A model generated the notes under the pieces. That model saw nothing but the letters and a program-made list of their open reading frames with translations. It did no database searches and was not told the DNA's origin. Of a DNA stretch of 64,000 nt, positions 42,152 through 50,087 are shown piece by piece. Made by a program: the position numbers and the translations under genes. Position 1 is the first letter of the stretch, and each line of letters opens with the position of its first letter. The DNA is from Pseudoneobacillus sp042683745 (GTDB taxonomy: Bacteria > Bacillota > Bacilli > Bacillales > Cytobacillaceae), in assembly GCF_042683745.1 (NCBI RefSeq), contig NZ_JBHUJX010000022.1, forward strand, positions 1 through 64,000. Reading direction: 5' to 3'.

Positions 42152-44372
42152 AATCATCACTTCTATCTGGGCTTTTCTATTTACAATCGGTTTAAGCGGT
42201 CTTTTGGCGCTGTACACTTATGGCAGCGAGTACATACATCGGGATTATTCTAAGTCATATGTGTTTCAAGATTCTATTTATCAATTCGTTGGATATTTAA
42301 GTATGTTTGAGCTGGACAGCCCTACTCTTGATGAAGTGAAAAAAACGTTAACCGTATCAGAAAGTGAAATTAATGAGCATCGTTATCGATATGGAACTCT
42401 GCCGGAGCAAATAGCCAATATACAGAGCCAATATGAAGAACGAATTCAGGGGGCATTGGATACAGAAAACAAAGAAGCCGCGAAAGCCTTCACTACAGAA
42501 CGAGATACTAAAATTGAGGATATTACAAAAAACTTCCAAAGTGATGACCATGTTAGACCAAAAGTAATGAAAGAAAAAGAACAGAGACTAGAAGAATACT
42601 ATCAAGCTAGAGAAAATTACAATTACGATTTTAAAAGATACAAAGATGCATTTAGTTACTATTTAAAAGATAGTGCAACGGGAAAAGTATTTACCAACTT
42701 AAAACTACCAGAAGCTGAATCAGCAGAAGCCATTGAGAACCAAAATAACATGTTATTTATTACAAATTACTCTATAACAAAAGATAATTTCCTCCATTTC
42801 GGCCCCACTGGGTATGAAGATTTATTCGAACCTTTTATGCAAAAAAAAGATGGGGCATTTGAAGGGAAAATAGCACTTGCAAAAGAGGTATCATCATCAA
42901 ACTGGATCATGACGGAGTACAAAAACTATAAGCAAAAGCAGATCATTTTAATCGTATATTCAATTTCGAGTATTATTGCTTTATTATTATGTTTCTTTTT
43001 AGCTCGAAAGTCGAAAGCGATTTCCGCTGTAGTGGAGGAATGGCGGCCACATTATAACAAACTTCCTGTTGATTCTAGAGTTGTATTCTTCATCATAACA
43101 GGTATCGCAGCTATTCTTATTCTTTTTTTTGTAAATACCCAAATACTTGATGTACTTTATATACCTTTTGATGCTGTGGAAAGCCTATTCTTTTTAGTTA
43201 TTGGATCGTTTTTCTTGGCTCTTACCGTTGCACAGTGGAAGTATCTCGTTCCAGAATTAAAGAATTGGCAATATGTCAAAGAAGAATGGGAAAAGGGTAT
43301 CTTGTATAAAGCAGGTAAGAGTACGAAGGTGCTCTTTACAAAAGTACTTCTGGCATTAAAAGAAGCATTCTTAAATCAGAGCACAGGTACTCAGGTGTTT
43401 ATGATATTAACCATCGTATTCAGTTTAGGATTCGCAGCAATCATGGTTACGGTAGACCCTTTTTTTCTACTCTTTTATTTAATTCTACTTGGTGTAATTG
43501 GGATTCCAATCATGATGGTTCTAATTAAGAAGGTAGGATATTTTAACCGAATAGTCCAGAAAACGAATGAGCTGGTGGTTGGTAATTTAGGGGAAGACTT
43601 ACAGGTATCAGGCGACTCTGTACTCGCAACGCTTGCAAGCAATATTAATTTGTTAAAGCAAGGGGTAAAAACATCACAGAATGAACAGGCAAAGAGTGAG
43701 CGTTTGAAAACAGAATTAATTACAAATGTAAGCCATGACCTTAGGACACCACTTACTTCGATTATTACTTATACGGAGTTGTTAAAGTCAGAAGACCTTT
43801 CAAGGGAAGACCGATCTGCCTACCTTGAAATCATTGACCGGAAATCACAACGGTTAAAAGTGTTAATTGAAGATTTATTTGAGGTATCAAAAATGGCTAG
43901 TGGAAATATGGAATTGACAAAGGAGAAAGTTGACCTTGTTCAGCTTTTACAACAGGCACTTGCTGAGCATGATAACACAATAACCTCATCTACTCTACAA
44001 TTCCGAGTAACAACTGATGAGAAGCCGATATATGTTATGGTTGATGGTCAAAAGCTATGGCGTGTCTTTGATAACTTAATAGGAAACATCCTTAATTATT
44101 CATTGGAGAACTCACGGGTTTATATTTCAGTTTCAGTATCAAATGACAAAGCATTAATCTATTTTAAAAATGTTTCGAAATATGAACTAAACGATCAAAG
44201 TGAAGAATTATTTGAAAGATTTAAACGCGGAGATACGTCACGTCATACGGAAGGCTCTGGCCTTGGACTCGCCATTGCGAAATCAATTGTCGATCTTCAT
44301 GAGGGAAGTCTAGATATTGAAACAGATGGCGATTTATTTAAAGTATGTATTTCTTTGAGAATAGAAGGCTAA
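42129..44372 (+). CDS. large multi-pass sensor histidine kinase
   Basis: A 747-residue kinase. After TM1 (about 10-28), an external domain of about 245 residues (rich in charged helices) ends at TM2 (near 275-292). Four or more further TM helices lie between about 315 and 470. A HAMP-like linker leads to the HisKA box NVSHDLRTPLTS with His536, then DNLIGNILNYS (N box), a degenerate G1, and GSGLGLAIAKSIVDLH. The start is TTG 42129 inside the regulator gene. The signal is unknown. An ECF sigma gene follows 27 bp later. Confidence 0.93.
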   Translation: MVTKSKNKIITSIWAFLFTIGLSGLLALYTYGSEYIHRDYSKSYVFQDSIYQFVGYLSMFELDSPTLDEVKKTLTVSESEINEHRYRYGTLPEQIANIQSQYEERIQGALDTENKEAAKAFTTERDTKIEDITKNFQSDDHVRPKVMKEKEQRLEEYYQARENYNYDFKRYKDAFSYYLKDSATGKVFTNLKLPEAESAEAIENQNNMLFITNYSITKDNFLHFGPTGYEDLFEPFMQKKDGAFEGKIALAKEVSSSNWIMTEYKNYKQKQIILIVYSISSIIALLLCFFLARKSKAISAVVEEWRPHYNKLPVDSRVVFFIITGIAAILILFFVNTQILDVLYIPFDAVESLFFLVIGSFFLALTVAQWKYLVPELKNWQYVKEEWEKGILYKAGKSTKVLFTKVLLALKEAFLNQSTGTQVFMILTIVFSLGFAAIMVTVDPFFLLFYLILLGVIGIPIMMVLIKKVGYFNRIVQKTNELVVGNLGEDLQVSGDSVLATLASNINLLKQGVKTSQNEQAKSERLKTELITNVSHDLRTPLTSIITYTELLKSEDLSREDRSAYLEIIDRKSQRLKVLIEDLFEVSKMASGNMELTKEKVDLVQLLQQALAEHDNTITSSTLQFRVTTDEKPIYVMVDGQKLWRVFDNLIGNILNYSLENSRVYISVSVSNDKALIYFKNVSKYELNDQSEELFERFKRGDTSRHTEGSGLGLAIAKSIVDLHEGSLDIETDGDLFKVCISLRIEG

Positions 44373-44399
44373 TTAAAGATATTTTAGGAGAGGATTTAG

Positions 44400-44915
44400 T
44401 TGAGCAAAATAGACATTACAGAAGTCTATAGCTTATATTATAGGCTGATTTATAAAATAAGTTTTAATATTACTAGAGATATACATTTGGCAGAAGATGT
44501 CGTTCATGAAACTTTTATTAAGGCAATGAACAAGGCTGAAACGCTCGAGGACGATGGCAAAGTGGCTAGTTGGTTATCCGTCATTGCCGCAAGAACAGCA
44601 ATCGACCTTGTCCGCAAAGAAAAAAAGAAAAAGTGGATTCCGATAGAGCAAGAGATGCTCGAGAACTTAGGAGAAGAAATTTCGCAAGACATCGAGTCGG
44701 GAATGGAGACGGATCATTTGTGCAATCATCTTAATTGTGCCTTGAGGAAACTGACTTACGAATATCAGGCTGTGCTGCGGCTTAAGCTTGGTAAAGGTTT
44801 AAAGGAACAAGAAATCGCAGATGTGCTGCACTTGAATCCAAGTACAGTAAAGACAAGACTTTATCGTGCAAGGAAACAACTAAAACGACTATTTATTGAA
44901 CAGATGAGTGCATAA
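44400..44915 (+). CDS. ECF-type RNA polymerase sigma factor
   Basis: A 171-residue sigma-70 family member with regions 2 and 4 only: LIYKISFNITRDIHLAEDVVHETFIKA (region 2.2-2.3), KVASWLSVIAARTAIDLVRKEKK (2.4), and LRLKLGKGLKEQEIADVLHLNPSTVKTRLYRARKQL (4.2). TTG 44400 follows TAGGAGAGG. No anti-sigma gene follows: a terminator and repeat copy C come next. It seems co-transcribed with the preceding two-component system, which could control it. Confidence 0.92.
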   Translation: MSKIDITEVYSLYYRLIYKISFNITRDIHLAEDVVHETFIKAMNKAETLEDDGKVASWLSVIAARTAIDLVRKEKKKKWIPIEQEMLENLGEEISQDIESGMETDHLCNHLNCALRKLTYEYQAVLRLKLGKGLKEQEIADVLHLNPSTVKTRLYRARKQLKRLFIEQMSA

Positions 44916-44947
44916 TCATAGTTTAAGTAAATAAATTTTAAAAAGTG

Positions 44948-44981
44948 GGAAAGGAGTAAATGGCTCCTTTCCTATTTTTTT
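44948..44981 (+). terminator. terminator after the ECF sigma gene
   Basis: GGAAAGGAG (44948-44956) pairs with CTCCTTTCC (44964-44972), followed by TATTTTTTTATT. Confidence 0.9.
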
Positions 44982-45041
44982 ATTGTTTAGGAAATTATAA
45001 AATACTCGGATTTGGATAACTTCATAACTTGTATAATCCAC

Positions 45042-45219
45042 GTCCAGCGCAAGCGTCCTAGCCCCGACGTACAGGATGTACTAGTGTCGACAATCCGGCA
45101 GGATGTCGCGCCTTTGTCGACCTCGAGTTCAAATGGCGCCCAAAAGATGAGGTTAAAGAGCAAACCTCCTCTTTGGGACGGCATTTGCTTGTCAGGGCTG
45201 ATCAAGGCGCTTGGCTTTT
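45042..45219 (+). repeat. structured intergenic repeat, copy C
   Basis: Outer arms AGCGC...CCTAGCCCC (45046-45065; six bases inserted) and AGGGCT...AGGCGCT (45194-45211) match copies A and B. The GACGTACAGGATGTACTAGTG block is shared with B. CAAATG/CATTTG are kept. The inner stem GCCCAAA.../TTTGGG differs in sequence from both other copies yet still pairs, and it is topped by GAGGTT-AAAGAGC-(A)AACCTC. A T-run (GGCTTTTTTT) follows the outer arm. Confidence 0.87.
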
Positions 45220-45227
45220 TTTATTTA

Positions 45228-45303
45228 GGCTTTGTTAAAGAACAGTGTTGTTTATTTGCACTGTTGATTGGAGCGGAAATCAACAATCTACTTTAACAGA
45301 GCT
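45228..45303 (+). repeat. MITE-like intergenic repeat, short copy (core deleted)
   Basis: GGCTTTGTTAAAG at the left and CTTTAACAGAGCT at the right are imperfect inverted ends. Between them GTTGATTGGAGCGGAAATCAAC joins the left-core and right-core edges of the long copy at 2371-2540 directly, as if the GC-rich centre had been deleted. It directly follows repeat copy C. Confidence 0.75.
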
Positions 45304-45331
45304 TTTATTTAAGTAACTTGGAAAATAATTC

Positions 45332-45377
45332 TTGCAAGCTTTGATGACGTCCGTTATAATAACTAACGAACGTTAGT
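45332..45377 (+). promoter_or_regulatory. promoter and TetR-type operator of the hydrolase/TetR operon
   Basis: -35 TTGCAA (45332-45337), a 17-bp spacer and -10 TATAAT (45355-45360) form a strong promoter. The inverted repeat ACTAACG-AA-CGTTAGT (45362-45377) begins one base after the -10, covering the transcription start. The TetR gene two positions downstream in the same operon is the obvious ligand. Confidence 0.82.
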
Positions 45378-45431
45378 AAATATAAATAATTATTACATAA
45401 AATGAATTTTAGATAAACGGATGTGGAATAA

Positions 45432-46478
45432 ATGTTGAAATGGTTATTTGGTGGGTATATAAAACCAGTTACAGATCAAAATGGTAAAGTTATACCCAAT
45501 AGTGTTGCCGAGTTGGAAAAAATAAAGATCGGCGGAGTTGACCAATGGATCACGATCAAAGGTAAAAGTAAAGATATGCCTATACTTCTATTTTTGCACG
45601 GTGGACCTGGAAGCCCTCAAACAGGTGCTCAACGAAAATACAATGCCGAACTAGAGGAACATTACATTGTCGTTAATTGGGACCAGCGAGGTTCTGGAAA
45701 GTCATTTTCTAAAGAAATTTCACCCGAAAGTATGAATGTGAATCAAATATTATCGGATGCAAACGAACTAGTTCATTACTTACTTCGAAGATTTGGCCAA
45801 AAGAAACTATTCATAATGGGGCAGTCAGTCGGCGCCGCATACGGTTTATTATTTACATCAAGACATCCTGAACTCATTCATGCGTTCATTGGAATTAATC
45901 AGCCTGTCCTACGTAAAGAGGAAGAAATAAGATCATATCAATTCACATTGGAAACGGCTAGAAAGAATCAAAATCAGAAGGCAATTCGTCAATTAGAGGC
46001 TATTCACCTCCCTGAAAATGGAATTTATCGAGACGTTAACCACCTCGTTACACAGAGAACCTGGTTAACAAAGTTCAATGGTGTTACGTATGAAAAGAAT
46101 GCAGCGTCCATTAATGTTAACTATCTCTTAAGCTCTCATCTTACGTTAAAAGAAAAGATTAAATTTATGAAGGGGTTCCAATTCTCTTCAACGCATCTAT
46201 GGAATGAAATTACTTCACTGAACTTTTTTGAACTAGTTCCTGAAGTGAAAGTACCTGTTTATTTCATTGCTGGAAAACATGATCGAATTGTATTTATGGA
46301 CTTAGTTCAAGAATACTATCGGTTTTTAAAAGCACCAAAGAAGGAATTAATTGTTTTTGATAAATCTGGTCATTTAGCTTGTTTTGAAGAAAATGTAGCA
46401 TTTAATCTTTTAATGGTAAAAGTAAAGATTGAAAATTACCCATTAGATAGGAGGGAATCCATTGCAGCAAATGAATGA
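45432..46478 (+). CDS. alpha/beta hydrolase, prolyl-iminopeptidase-like
   Basis: A 348-residue S33-type hydrolase. LFLHGGPGSPQTG is the oxyanion HGGPG motif, NWDQRGSGKSF the following conserved strand, and MGQSVGAAYG the nucleophile elbow (Ser in G-Q-S-V-G). AGKHDRIVF holds the Asp and DKSGHLACFEEN the His. The N-terminus (MLKWLFGGY) is only weakly hydrophobic, so it is probably cytoplasmic. It overlaps the TetR gene by 17 bp and shares its autoregulated promoter; a role against a toxic ester or amide is plausible. Confidence 0.9.
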   Translation: MLKWLFGGYIKPVTDQNGKVIPNSVAELEKIKIGGVDQWITIKGKSKDMPILLFLHGGPGSPQTGAQRKYNAELEEHYIVVNWDQRGSGKSFSKEISPESMNVNQILSDANELVHYLLRRFGQKKLFIMGQSVGAAYGLLFTSRHPELIHAFIGINQPVLRKEEEIRSYQFTLETARKNQNQKAIRQLEAIHLPENGIYRDVNHLVTQRTWLTKFNGVTYEKNAASINVNYLLSSHLTLKEKIKFMKGFQFSSTHLWNEITSLNFFELVPEVKVPVYFIAGKHDRIVFMDLVQEYYRFLKAPKKELIVFDKSGHLACFEENVAFNLLMVKVKIENYPLDRRESIAANE

Positions 46479-47088
46479 ACTATCCAAATTAAATACGAAA
46501 GACAGAATTCTAAATGCCTCCATCGATCTAATTTCACAAAAAGGCTTTAGTGGGGTTTCCATTCGTGAGATCACAAGAGCGGTAGGGATTAAGGAAAGTT
46601 CTCTATACAATCATTTCAAAACGAAAGATGAAATTTTAGATGTAATCTTTATTCAATTTATTGAAGAGTTTTCCAAGACGGTTCCCCCTGTTGAAATGTT
46701 AGATGCGATACTAGAAAATTTAGGCTTGGAGCAGTTTTTCGAAAAAGGATTTGAGAATTTTAAAAAACATATCGACCAGCCGTTAAATGAAAAATACTGG
46801 CGAATTCTCTATATTGAGCATTATCGCTGTAAAAAAATTAGAGATATTTTCTTACAAGATATTATAAAGTTTACTTTGGATTTTCTAGAGATTGTCTTTG
46901 AAAAACTTATAGCAAAAAAGATGATTAAACCACTTGAGGCACGTTTTCTTGCTTCTGAATATCAGTACCCAATGTTTTCGATGCTTGCTGAATATAACAT
47001 GCTCCGTTTTGATCAATTGGACACGAGTGAAATCGAAAACTTAATGAAGAAACATATGCGGTTTTTTATTGATAATGTGAGGTTATAA
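46462..47088 (+). CDS. TetR family transcriptional repressor
   Basis: A 208-residue regulator. The HTH is at about 10-57 (TKDRILNASIDLISQKGFSGVSIREITRAVGIKESSLYNHFKTKDEIL). The C-terminal ligand domain is divergent. TTG 46462 has AGGAGGG (46449-46455) six bases upstream. It overlaps the hydrolase gene and probably represses the operon through ACTAACG-AA-CGTTAGT at 45362-45377. Confidence 0.92.
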   Translation: MQQMNELSKLNTKDRILNASIDLISQKGFSGVSIREITRAVGIKESSLYNHFKTKDEILDVIFIQFIEEFSKTVPPVEMLDAILENLGLEQFFEKGFENFKKHIDQPLNEKYWRILYIEHYRCKKIRDIFLQDIIKFTLDFLEIVFEKLIAKKMIKPLEARFLASEYQYPMFSMLAEYNMLRFDQLDTSEIENLMKKHMRFFIDNVRL

Positions 47089-47149
47089 CAGGGAAGCTGA
47101 TTTTTCAACTTTCCTTTCTAAATATTTTATTAAAGGAGTCTAAATTATT

Positions 47150-47425
47150 ATGTTTCTTATAGAGATGTCTATTATTTGGCCCCTTAGTAATATTTTTTCT
47201 GGAAATAGATTAGTAGAAAATGAGGTTTTTCTACCAATTATTTTTATTGTTTTTTTCATTATCTTTGCCTTGCTGTTAAGAGGGGGGAAGGAAGATAAAA
47301 AGAATATTTTTTGGAAATCGTTGATTCTTTGGACTTCTTGTCTAATTCTTTTTAGTTTTATTATTCTATTTATGTCTGATTTTCCAGTGGGATCAGCCTT
47401 ACCGATAAACGAACATTCATTATGA
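47150..47425 (+). CDS. small two-helix membrane protein, unknown
   Basis: A 91-residue protein with one TM helix at about 27-45 (LPIIFIVFFIIFALLLRGG) and another at about 57-77 (SLILWTSCLILFSFIILFM), joined by a charged loop (GKEDKKN). ATG 47150 follows AAAGGAGTC. It lies between the TetR gene and a second hydrolase gene, 18 bp from the latter, so probably in one transcript. Family not recognised. Confidence 0.65.
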   Translation: MFLIEMSIIWPLSNIFSGNRLVENEVFLPIIFIVFFIIFALLLRGGKEDKKNIFWKSLILWTSCLILFSFIILFMSDFPVGSALPINEHSL

Positions 47426-47443
47426 TTTTTTGGAGGAAGTTGT

Positions 47444-48220
47444 ATGGCTACTATATTAATAAACGGAATTCATCTTAATTATGAAGAAGAGGGAACTGGA
47501 GTACCACTAATTTTACTACATGGATTAGCTGGAAACATAATGATGTTTCAACATGAAATCGAAGTATTGAAAAAGAATTTTCGAGTCATTGCATTAGATT
47601 CGCGTGGCCATGGTAAATCGGAAAAGCCATCGACATATACACTTGAAGATCATGTAAATGATGTCATTTCATTTATGGATTACTTTGGAATTGAAAAAGC
47701 AAGTATCCTTGGTATTTCGATGGGAAGTTATATTGCCCAAGGTGTTGCAATTAAGGTGCCTGAGCGTATCAATCAATTAGTACTTGTTTCTTCAAAATCG
47801 AATGGAGAAACTTCATCTATGATGAGATTACTATCCGAGTATGCCGAGGAAATGGTAAATCTTAATCAACAAGAAAAATTAATGTATGTATCTAAATATA
47901 TTTTCCATAATCTTCCTGCATTAGCAAAATCAATGAAGGAGACTACGGAATATTCTTCGCTGACTCCAGAACAAAATGTGGCAGCAAATAAAGCACTTGA
48001 AGGATTTGATTTTCGATCATCCTTGCATAAAATTAAAGCTACTACTCTAGTAATTAATGGGAAATATGATGGGTTGAATCCCCCTGTGCAAGGAAAAGAA
48101 ATAGCTGCACTTATTCCGCATGCAGTCTATATTGAGTTTGAGAATTCAGGGCATGCCCCGAATAAAGAGGAACAAGAAAAATTTATGGCAGTGATTCAAG
48201 ACTTTTTAATAGAATCATAG
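47444..48220 (+). CDS. alpha/beta-fold hydrolase
   Basis: A 258-residue hydrolase of the epoxide-hydrolase/3-oxoadipate enol-lactonase type. LILLHGLAGN holds the oxyanion His-Gly, ALDSRGHGKSEKP the next conserved block, ILGISMGSYIAQ the nucleophile Ser (G-I-S-M-G), INGKYDGLNPP the Asp and ENSGHAPNKEE the His. ATG 47444 follows TTGGAGGAAG. The substrate is unknown. The oxidoreductase gene follows 19 bp later. Confidence 0.9.
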   Translation: MATILINGIHLNYEEEGTGVPLILLHGLAGNIMMFQHEIEVLKKNFRVIALDSRGHGKSEKPSTYTLEDHVNDVISFMDYFGIEKASILGISMGSYIAQGVAIKVPERINQLVLVSSKSNGETSSMMRLLSEYAEEMVNLNQQEKLMYVSKYIFHNLPALAKSMKETTEYSSLTPEQNVAANKALEGFDFRSSLHKIKATTLVINGKYDGLNPPVQGKEIAALIPHAVYIEFENSGHAPNKEEQEKFMAVIQDFLIES

Positions 48221-48239
48221 AATTTACAAGAGGAGTTGG

Positions 48240-49226
48240 GTGAATTTGACAGTGAAAATGGCAATTATTGGCCTAGGTAATTTTGGTAAGAAGATTATTC
48301 ATCCGATCGGACACTTTTATCAAAATAATGAAATTAAAATAACAGCTGTATGCGATATATGCGAAGATGAGGTAAAAAGTGTTGCCGATCAATTGAGTAC
48401 CGCCGGATATACTAATTACAAAGATTGTATCGATAAGGCTCCTATTGATTTTGTTTATATTGCTGCACCACCCGCTTTACATAAGGAAATAGCAACCTAT
48501 GCTTTACAGGCAGGAAAACATGTATTATGCGAAAAACCGTTAGCCCATAATTTAGAAGATGCTAGTAAACTCGTAGAAGTGGCTAGTTCGTTAAGTCTCA
48601 TAAATGCTATGCATTTTGGGCAAGATTATTCTCCAGTTTTCAGTTCCTTTCGAAAGCATGTTCAAGAAGGTTACTTAGGAAATTTAGAAGGCATAGAATT
48701 GAAAATGCATTATCCTTCCTGGCCACCTACTTGGCAGCAAACTGAGTGGATTATGACAAGAGAGCAAGGCGGTTTTCTATTAGAGCAAGGAATCCACCTT
48801 ATTCATTTTGTACGAAAATTATTTGGAGAAATCAGTGTTGTCTCTTCAGAAATAACATATGGAAATGAAGGAATGGGATGCGAAACAGATGTGAATGCAG
48901 AAATGGATATTGCTGGAGGTATTCCATTTACCCTTCTTGGAAAATGGCCATCAGATGGAGAGGAAATAGTTTCCTTAACTGCTAGAGGGTCAGAAGGGAC
49001 ACTTATGATTGAAAATTGGCGAACGCTAAAAAGCGCAAAAAAAGGAAACGAATTATTAGAACAGGAAGTTGACATGCCAGAAACTTGGATTATCGACGAA
49101 GTTCTAAAAGCGATCCACGGAGAAGAGGCTAACTTGACCAATTTTCAGGATGGGTTTGAAGCACTTAAAGTGATTGATTCGATTCGTATTGGGATAGTAG
49201 ATAAGAAATCTATAACAAAAGGATAG
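48240..49226 (+). CDS. Gfo/Idh/MocA family oxidoreductase
   Basis: A 328-residue NAD(P)-dependent dehydrogenase. MAIIGLGNFGKK is the Rossmann glycine motif, VYIAAPPALHKEIATYALQAGKHVLCEKPLA is the family signature with catalytic Lys (EKP, near 100), and GGFLLEQGIHLIHFVRKLFG is the substrate-domain motif with His. Members oxidise sugars, inositols or other polyols. GTG 48240 has AGGAG four bases away; TTG 48246 would be better spaced. It is ended by the terminator at 49234. Confidence 0.9.
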   Translation: MNLTVKMAIIGLGNFGKKIIHPIGHFYQNNEIKITAVCDICEDEVKSVADQLSTAGYTNYKDCIDKAPIDFVYIAAPPALHKEIATYALQAGKHVLCEKPLAHNLEDASKLVEVASSLSLINAMHFGQDYSPVFSSFRKHVQEGYLGNLEGIELKMHYPSWPPTWQQTEWIMTREQGGFLLEQGIHLIHFVRKLFGEISVVSSEITYGNEGMGCETDVNAEMDIAGGIPFTLLGKWPSDGEEIVSLTARGSEGTLMIENWRTLKSAKKGNELLEQEVDMPETWIIDEVLKAIHGEEANLTNFQDGFEALKVIDSIRIGIVDKKSITKG

Positions 49227-49233
49227 AATGTGT

Positions 49234-49266
49234 AGCCCCATTGTTTTGATGGGGTTATTTTTTTGT
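49234..49266 (+). terminator. terminator after the oxidoreductase gene
   Basis: AGCCCCAT (49234-49241) pairs with ATGGGGTT (49249-49256), then ATTTTTTTG. Loop of seven bases. Confidence 0.9.
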
Positions 49267-49391
49267 TAAAGTTAATAAAATTTTAAGAAAATAAATAAGA
49301 AATAGGGAAAACAAATTAATAGAAGAATGGGAAGAAAAGGTATAAAATTAAAAACAACTTACAATTAAGCTAGAAATGAGGTTGAACACAA

Positions 49392-50066
49392 ATGACAATT
49401 AAAGCAATATTTTTAGATTTTTACGGAACGGTAGTGCAGGAGGATGAGGAATCTTTAATTAAAATCTGCCATAAAATTAAAGAACACTCAATTACTGAAA
49501 GCTCGGCAATTGAAATTGGCCATTATTGGATGGGTAAATTTACCCATTTAATCAATAGTTGCCAAGGTGAAAAATTTTCTCCCCAAAGAGAGATCAGTGC
49601 CAACTCATTAAAAGACACCCTTCTTCATTTTAATTCGACTGCCAATGAAGATGAATTACTTGAAATCATGTTTACACCATGGAAGAATCCGGCTATCTTT
49701 ACGGATGCTATCGAATTTTTTGAAAAAAATACTCTTCCCATTTATATCCTGTCAAATGTGGATCAATCAGATATTTCGGAAGCCATTAATTTATTACACT
49801 TGAAAGTGGATGGGGTTATCACTAGTGAGGATGTTAGAGCGTATAAACCACATAGTGAAATGTTCGAATATGCGTTAAAGCTGAGTGGATTATCCCCAGA
49901 GGAAGTATTACATGTGGGAGATTCTTTAACAGGTGATGTGCTTGGCGCAAACCAAGTTGGGATCCAAAGTTGTTGGTTAAACAGAAGTCAAAAATCGATC
50001 CAAGAAGAATCAAAACCGACGTTTGTAATCGAAAATCTAAATGAGATCTTTGCTTTACTAAATTAA
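49392..50066 (+). CDS. HAD-superfamily hydrolase (phosphatase-like)
   Basis: A 224-residue haloacid-dehalogenase-fold enzyme. Motif I is FLDFYGTVVQ (nucleophile Asp in DFYGT), motif II ILSNVDQSD, motif III Lys in RAYKPHSEMF, and motif IV HVGDSLTGDVLGA. A helical cap (about 20-85) is of the C1 type. It probably hydrolyses a small phosphate monoester; the substrate is unknown. ATG 49392 follows ATGAGGTTG. PepF follows 21 bp downstream. Confidence 0.9.
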   Translation: MTIKAIFLDFYGTVVQEDEESLIKICHKIKEHSITESSAIEIGHYWMGKFTHLINSCQGEKFSPQREISANSLKDTLLHFNSTANEDELLEIMFTPWKNPAIFTDAIEFFEKNTLPIYILSNVDQSDISEAINLLHLKVDGVITSEDVRAYKPHSEMFEYALKLSGLSPEEVLHVGDSLTGDVLGANQVGIQSCWLNRSQKSIQEESKPTFVIENLNEIFALLN

Positions 50067-50087
50067 TGATATTAAAGGAGTATTCTC

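Noticed and set aside
44987..45296. ORFs on both strands over repeat copy C
   Set aside because: Same reason: structural repeat with no coding constraint.
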